Of a stretch of 64,000 nt of DNA, positions 59,295-64,000 are shown piece by piece. This stretch comes from Paractinoplanes atraurantiacus (lineage in GTDB: Bacteria > Actinomycetota > Actinomycetes > Mycobacteriales > Micromonosporaceae). The position numbers were made by a program, and so were the translations under genes. The notes under the pieces were generated by a model, which had not been told where the DNA came from, did not search any database, and saw only the letters and a list, made by a program, of their open reading frames with translations. The stretch spans positions 143,867-207,866 of the forward strand of contig NZ_OBDY01000002.1 in assembly GCF_900215205.1 (NCBI RefSeq), given 5' to 3'. Position 1 is the first letter of the stretch. Each line of letters opens with the position of its first letter.

Positions 59295-62200
59295 GTGACC
59301 AGCATCGAACATGTTCTGTTGTCCGCCGCCAGCCGGGCGCGCCTGCACACGTACGCCGGCCGGCTGCGCGACCACCTGTCGGGCCCGGCCGCTCCGGCCT
59401 CGCTCGCGGACGTGGCGCACACCCTGCAGACCGGGCGTACGCCGATGGCCCACCGTCTCGCGGTGTCCGCCGCGGAGACGGCCGTGGTGGTCGAGGGACT
59501 CGACGCGTTCCTCGCCGGGCGGCCGCACCCGGCGGTGCGCACCGGGGTCGCGGAGGAGCCGGTGGCCGGCCCGGACCCGGCGAGCGCCGAGGGCGCGGTG
59601 ACGGCCTGGCTGGGCGGGCAGGACGTGGACTGGCGGCAGTACCGCACGGAGCCGGCCCGGCGGGTGTCGCTGCCGACGTACCCGTGGTCGGACGCCGAGC
59701 CGCCCGCCCCGCGCCCTTCGGCACCCTCGGCATCCTCGGTCGCCGAGCGGTACCTCGTCGGCCTGTACGCCGAGGTCTCCGGAATCCCGGTCGCGCAGCT
59801 CACCCCGCACACGCCGTTGACCGATCTGGGGCTGAGCTCGTTCCTCGTCACCCGGCTCAACGCCCGGCTCGAACAGGATCTGGGCGAGACAGATCGGACG
59901 CTGTTCTTCGCGCACAGCGACCTCGCGGGAGTGGCCGCCGTGCTGGCCGGGCGATGGTCCTTCCCGGCGGCCGACGCGAACCCGGCGGAGGTTCTTTCGC
60001 CCGCTCCTATCGCCGCGCCCGCGCCCGCTCCTTCCGCCGGGCCGGACGACGGCGCCGTGGCGGTGATCGGGCTGGCCGGGCGCTACCCGCGGGCGGCCGG
60101 CCTCGACGAGTTCTGGGCCAACCTGGTCGCCGGGCGCGACTGCGTGTCCCGCATCCCGGCCGCCCGCACCCGGCCGGGCTGGCCCGCGGACGACATGTGG
60201 GGCGGCTTCCTCGACGAGGTCGATCGCTTCGACCCGCTGCTGTTCGGCATCACGCCGCGCGACGCCGACCTGATGGACCCGCAGGAACGGCTCTTCCTGG
60301 AGGTGGTCTGGGAAGCGATGGAGGACGCCGGTTACACCCGGGCCCGGCTGCGCGACCGGCACGGCTCGCGGGTGGCCGTCTACGCGGGCGCCATGCACAA
60401 CGAATACCCGTACTTCGGCGTGGAGAGCTCCCGGCCCGGCCACCGCGTCGACTCCGGGGCCACACTCGGCGGCATCGCCAACCGGGTCTCCTTCTTCCTC
60501 GACCTGCACGGGCCGTCGCTGTCCGTCGACACCATGTGCTCGTCCTCGCTCACCGCCCTGCACCTCGCCGTCCGGGCGCTGCGCGCCGGCGAGTCCGAGG
60601 TGGCCATCGCCGGCGGGGTGAACCTGTCGCTGCACCCCAACAAGTTCGTGCAACAGCGGCGGATGCGGCTGGTCGCCTCCGACCACCGATGTCGCAGCTT
60701 CGGTGAGGGCGGCGACGGCTTCGTCTCGGCCGAGGGCGCCGGCGTCGTGCTGCTCAAACCGCTGGCGCGGGCGCTGGCCGACGGCGACCGCGTCCACGCG
60801 ATCGTCCGGGGCAGCGCCGTCGTGCACGCCGGGCGCACCAACGGCTATCTGGTGCCCAACCCGGAGGCCCAGGGCGACATGGTGCGGCGGGCGCTGCGAG
60901 ACGCGGAGGTCGATCCGGCCACGATCGGCTACATCGAGGCGCACGGGGCCGGCACCGCCCTGGGCGACCCGGTCGAGATCAACGGACTGCTCCGGGCCTT
61001 CGGCGAGGCCCGTCTCGCGCCCGGCACGGTGCCGATCGGCTCGGTCAAGTCGGTCATCGGGCACGTGGAGGCCGCCGCCGGTATCGCCGGCCTGACCAAG
61101 GTGATCCTTCAGATGCGCAACGGCCGGTACGCGCCGACCCTGCACGCCGAGCGGCTCAACCCCAACGTGGACTGGGCCTCGGTGCCGTTCCGGGTGCAGC
61201 GCGAAGCGGCGCCCTGGCCCTCCGGCGCCACGCCCCGGCGGGCCGCGATCAGCTCGTTCGGCGCGGGCGGCACCATCGCTCACGTCGTGGTCGAGGAGGC
61301 GCCGGCAGTCGCCGCGGCGCCGGCCGCCGTGCCCGGGCCGCGCCTGATCGTCCTCACCGCGTACGACGAGGAACGCCTGCACGAGGTGGTGGCCCGGCTC
61401 GTCGCCCACCTGCGCACGGCGCGACCCGCCCTGGCCGACGTGGCGTACACCCTGCAGGTGGGTCGCGAGCACCTGCGGGAGCGCCTCGCCCTGGTGGTGA
61501 ACGACATCGACGAGCTGGGCGAGCGGCTGGCCGCGTATCTGGCCGGCCGGGCCGGTGACACGGTGGTGCGCGATCGGGCGCCCAGCGCCGGGCACGCGGA
61601 GAACGATCCGCCGGACGGGGCCGGGCCGGTCGAGCTGGCCCGGCACTGGGCGGCCGGAGGGCGCGTCGACTGGGCGGCGCTGCCGGGCGGCGGGCGCGTC
61701 ATCGCGTTGCCGTCGTACCCGTTCGCCCGGATGCGCTGCTGGCTTCCCGGTGAGGACCCAGAGATTCCGCTGGACCCGGAGGTCCCGCTCTACTCGCGGG
61801 CCTGGCAGGCGGCCGGAACGATCGGTGAGCCGGCCACGATGGGGCCGGCGATCTGCGTCTTCTCGGCGCACAGCGAGGCGGTCGCCCGGGCGCTCGCCGC
61901 GCAGGGGCCCGTCGTCCTGGTGCGCGAGGGCGGGGAACTTCAGGACGGGATCGCCGGATTCGTGACCGAAAAGGACGCGGCCGCGCTCGCCGAGACGTTG
62001 CTCCGGGACAACCCGGCCATCGACGGCTGGCTCGACCTGGCCGACCTGTACCGGCCGGACGCGGAACGCGGACTGTGGAGCGCGCGGCTGGCCATGCTGC
62101 GCACGGTGGTGACGGCCCGGGCGCCGGGCGGCCTGCGGGCGTTGCAGGTCACCGACGGGCTGCGGGCCGGCGTCGAGCCCGGTGGGACGGAGCCGGGCCG

Positions 62201-64000
62201 GCTGGCCGGGGCCCGCGTCGCGGGGTTCCTGCGCGTCCTCGGCGCCGAGTACCGGTCGCTGCGGGCCGGGGTGCTCGACACGGACGTTTCGGCCGGGGAT
62301 CCGCACCGGCTGGCCGGGCACATCTTGGCCGAGTGGGCGGCGCCGGAGCCGGAGGTGTGCCATCGGGGCGGGCAACGGTTCCGGCCGGTGCTGCGGCCGC
62401 TCGACGCGCCGTACGAGCCGCTGCGGGTGGATCCGGCGGCGGCGTACGTCGTCACCGGCGCCACCCGAGGGCTCGGCGCCCTGGTCACGAAGCTGCTGGC
62501 CGATCGGGGCGCGCGCCGGCTCGCGGTGCTCGGGTACCGGGGCGGGCCCGCGCTCGACCAGGCGGTGACCGACCTGGAGTGCCGCGGTGTGCGGGTCCTG
62601 CCGTACGCCGGCGCGCTGACCGACCGGGCGGCCCTGGGCGCGTTCCTCGACCGGGTCCGGGATGAGCTCGGCGCAATCGGCGGGATCGTGCACTGCGCCG
62701 GGCGCTCGGCGCCCGAGCCCACCGGGTTCGCCTATCAGGACCCCGCGGTCGTACGGGACGTGCTGGAACCCAAGGTGGACGGCCTGGAGGCGCTGCTCGA
62801 GCTGACCGCGGGCGATCGTCCGGCGTTCACGCTGCTCTTCTCCTCGGTGTGTGCCGCGGTGCCGTCGGTGGCCGGGGGAGTGACCGACTACGCGGCGGCC
62901 AACGCCTTCCTGGACCTGACCGCGGCCCAGCGCGCCGCCGACGGCGTGCGGTCGGTGAACTGGCCGCAGTGGCGCGAGAGCGGCGGCGGCCGCGACCGGC
63001 CCAACCCGTGCCTGCGGGTCGGCCTGGACACCTTGGACGACGAGGCCGGGCTGCGGGTCCTGGAGCGGGTCCTGGCCCGGCCGGCCGGCGGCGTGGTGCT
63101 GCCGGCGCCACCGCTGAACGGCGCCACGGTCGACCTGGACGCCCTGCTCACTCTCACCAGCTCACCGGCTGAGACCAGCGCGCCTCCGGTGGTTTCGGCG
63201 CCGCCATCCCTCGACCGGTCTCTCGCCTCGCCTGCCGCCTCGCCTCCCGCAACGCCCGCCGCTTCGCCCGCTGCGGAGCCGCCCGCATGGCTTCGGGAGC
63301 TCTTCGCGGACGCGCTGCGGCTGCCCGCCGCCGATCTGGACGACACAGCCGACTTCAGCGACCTCGGCGTGGAGTCCATCATGCTGGGCGAGCTGCTGCT
63401 GGCCATCGAGGCGCGGCTGGGCCGCTCCCTGGAACCGGCCGCCCTGCTCGACCACCCCACCCTGGCCCGGCTCAGCGCCCACCTCGGCGTGAACGAGACC
63501 CCGGCGCCGCCGCAGCCCGAGGCGCCGGCCCGGCCCGCGAGCCCCGCCGCCTCTCCGCCCGCGCCGCCGGACGGCCGGGTCGCGGTCATCGGCATGGCCT
63601 GCCGCTTCCCCGGCGCGCCCGATACCGACACGTTCTGGGACACCCTGATCGCCTCCCGCTGTGCCGTGGACGAGGTGCCGGCCTCCCGCTGGGACCATCG
63701 CCGGTTCTACCGCCCGCAACCCGGGCTCGGTCACAGCATCAGCAAGTGGGGCGGCTTCGTGACCGGCCTCGAGGACTTCGATCCGGCGTACTTCGGGCTC
63801 GGTGACGAGGAGGCCACCTGCCTCGATCCGGCCATCCGGATGTTCCTCGAGGGCACGGCCACCTGCCTGCGCGACGCCGGCTACTCCGACGAGGAGATCG
63901 GCGGCCGGGAGGTCGGCGTCTTCGTGGGCGCGCGGATGTCCGAGTACGGCCGGCGGGTCGGCGTGCGGCCGGGCGTCCTGCGCTCGGACCAGAACTTCAT
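59295..64000 (+). CDS. AT-less modular PKS: linker-ACP-KS-KR-ACP-KS... (3' end beyond window)
   Basis: At least 1568 codons, open at the window edge, from GTG 59295 after GGAG. Residues 1-145 are a post-KS linker with no KS before it (VLLSAASRARLHTYAGRL ... VSLPTYPW); its KS is the KS0 ending the protein at 46857. Then ACP1 (DLGLSSF, Ser182), KS about 250-665 (Cys415 in DTMCSSS, His550 in EAHGAGT, His590 in KSVIGH, where Val replaces the usual Asn), linker, KR about 1045-1230 (VVTGATRGLG, Lys in LEPKVDG, Tyr1199 in DYAAANAF), ACP2 (Ser1361 in LGVESIM) and a second KS from 1425, cut at residue 1568. No AT is present, so the trans-acting ATs must load it. Predicted extension: one malonyl unit, reduced to beta-hydroxyl. 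Confidence 0.92.
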   Translation, partial: MTSIEHVLLSAASRARLHTYAGRLRDHLSGPAAPASLADVAHTLQTGRTPMAHRLAVSAAETAVVVEGLDAFLAGRPHPAVRTGVAEEPVAGPDPASAEGAVTAWLGGQDVDWRQYRTEPARRVSLPTYPWSDAEPPAPRPSAPSASSVAERYLVGLYAEVSGIPVAQLTPHTPLTDLGLSSFLVTRLNARLEQDLGETDRTLFFAHSDLAGVAAVLAGRWSFPAADANPAEVLSPAPIAAPAPAPSAGPDDGAVAVIGLAGRYPRAAGLDEFWANLVAGRDCVSRIPAARTRPGWPADDMWGGFLDEVDRFDPLLFGITPRDADLMDPQERLFLEVVWEAMEDAGYTRARLRDRHGSRVAVYAGAMHNEYPYFGVESSRPGHRVDSGATLGGIANRVSFFLDLHGPSLSVDTMCSSSLTALHLAVRALRAGESEVAIAGGVNLSLHPNKFVQQRRMRLVASDHRCRSFGEGGDGFVSAEGAGVVLLKPLARALADGDRVHAIVRGSAVVHAGRTNGYLVPNPEAQGDMVRRALRDAEVDPATIGYIEAHGAGTALGDPVEINGLLRAFGEARLAPGTVPIGSVKSVIGHVEAAAGIAGLTKVILQMRNGRYAPTLHAERLNPNVDWASVPFRVQREAAPWPSGATPRRAAISSFGAGGTIAHVVVEEAPAVAAAPAAVPGPRLIVLTAYDEERLHEVVARLVAHLRTARPALADVAYTLQVGREHLRERLALVVNDIDELGERLAAYLAGRAGDTVVRDRAPSAGHAENDPPDGAGPVELARHWAAGGRVDWAALPGGGRVIALPSYPFARMRCWLPGEDPEIPLDPEVPLYSRAWQAAGTIGEPATMGPAICVFSAHSEAVARALAAQGPVVLVREGGELQDGIAGFVTEKDAAALAETLLRDNPAIDGWLDLADLYRPDAERGLWSARLAMLRTVVTARAPGGLRALQVTDGLRAGVEPGGTEPGRLAGARVAGFLRVLGAEYRSLRAGVLDTDVSAGDPHRLAGHILAEWAAPEPEVCHRGGQRFRPVLRPLDAPYEPLRVDPAAAYVVTGATRGLGALVTKLLADRGARRLAVLGYRGGPALDQAVTDLECRGVRVLPYAGALTDRAALGAFLDRVRDELGAIGGIVHCAGRSAPEPTGFAYQDPAVVRDVLEPKVDGLEALLELTAGDRPAFTLLFSSVCAAVPSVAGGVTDYAAANAFLDLTAAQRAADGVRSVNWPQWRESGGGRDRPNPCLRVGLDTLDDEAGLRVLERVLARPAGGVVLPAPPLNGATVDLDALLTLTSSPAETSAPPVVSAPPSLDRSLASPAASPPATPAASPAAEPPAWLRELFADALRLPAADLDDTADFSDLGVESIMLGELLLAIEARLGRSLEPAALLDHPTLARLSAHLGVNETPAPPQPEAPARPASPAASPPAPPDGRVAVIGMACRFPGAPDTDTFWDTLIASRCAVDEVPASRWDHRRFYRPQPGLGHSISKWGGFVTGLEDFDPAYFGLGDEEATCLDPAIRMFLEGTATCLRDAGYSDEEIGGREVGVFVGARMSEYGRRVGVRPGVLRSDQNF

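Noticed and set aside
59285..60706. A forward frame starting at GTG 59285
   Set aside because: It is out of frame with the PKS domains; the GTG at 59295 leads into the real protein.
59115..62693. A 1192-codon antisense frame over the PKS gene
   Set aside because: Same GC-bias shadow; the sense strand encodes clear ACP, KS and KR domains with catalytic residues.
59900..63300. A dehydratase or acyltransferase domain in the PKS module
   Set aside because: The region between KS and KR shows only the post-KS linker and the KR structural half; no HxxxGxxxxP or GHSxG motif is present.
1..64000. CRISPR arrays, tRNA genes and transposons
   Set aside because: No regularly spaced repeats, cloverleaf-like conserved arms or transposase motifs were seen on reading; a dedicated tRNA scan was not possible.

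Overview
The window is very GC-rich, dense, and has few gaps between genes. It uses GTG/TTG starts freely and is full of TetR, LacI, MarR, LuxR/LAL and DesK/DesR-type regulators. This fits a filamentous or spore-forming actinomycete; Micromonosporaceae such as Actinoplanes is my weakly held guess. I see no rRNA, tRNA, CRISPR array or insertion sequence. Most open frames antisense to the genes are GC-bias shadows and are not annotated.

Positions 1-37000 are accessory and house-keeping genes. 1-3468: chorismate mutase (partial), a TetR regulator, a secreted carboxylesterase and a membrane protein. 3475-10038: a LacI-controlled carbohydrate locus with a DUF4038 glycosidase-like enzyme, two sugar permeases, a solute-binding lipoprotein and a nucleoside-hydrolase-like protein, with two identical operator palindromes before the divergent LacI gene. 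10041-13524: SGNH hydrolase, a lectin-tailed protein, a PhzF-like protein and a small secreted I36 protein. 13536-16963: a drug-type ABC pair divergent from its likely two-component system. 16967-18539: a broken GOLPH3-like gene, an FBP-domain protein and a TetR regulator with a palindromic operator. 18667-23991: a LAL regulator and an SsuABC-like importer whose permease and ATPase are fused. 24006-24509: remnants of two genes. 24519-33741: secreted glycosidase, GGDEF protein, MEDS-ATPase, a MarR/hydrolase pair with a perfect operator, LysR, EamA, SnoaL, XRE and PEBP genes. 33808-36884: a cation/proton antiporter and an MFS exporter, perhaps the left flank of the cluster.

Positions 37007-64000 hold the left part of a trans-AT hybrid NRPS-PKS biosynthetic cluster that runs off the right edge. 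Its gene content (separate A and carrier loading, Crp-like regulator, Cy-Cy-A-PCP-Ox protein, type II TE, HMG-CoA-synthase-like and crotonase genes, AT-oxidoreductase, AT-less PKS) resembles the leinamycin (lnm) family. I read the loading steps as follows. A Thr-specific A-PCP (9 of 10 specificity residues match the Thr code) loads threonine. A SyrB2/CytC3-type non-haem iron halogenase (His-x-Ala iron site) chlorinates it on the carrier. A SyrC/CmaE-like acyltransferase with a Cys nucleophile moves it to the N-terminal carrier domain of the NRPS. The Cy-Cy-A(Cys)-PCP-Ox module then makes a thiazole. The chain passes through a KS lacking the first catalytic His (KS0) to the next PKS protein.

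The PKS module is broken across two polypeptides exactly at the KS/post-KS-linker junction, with five genes between the halves. Other oddities are two AT-oxidoreductase proteins, the second of which has lost the flavin-site motif, and two paralogues of a DUF6039-like protein of unknown function, each an internal duplication. The large PKS gene from 59295 is open at the window edge.
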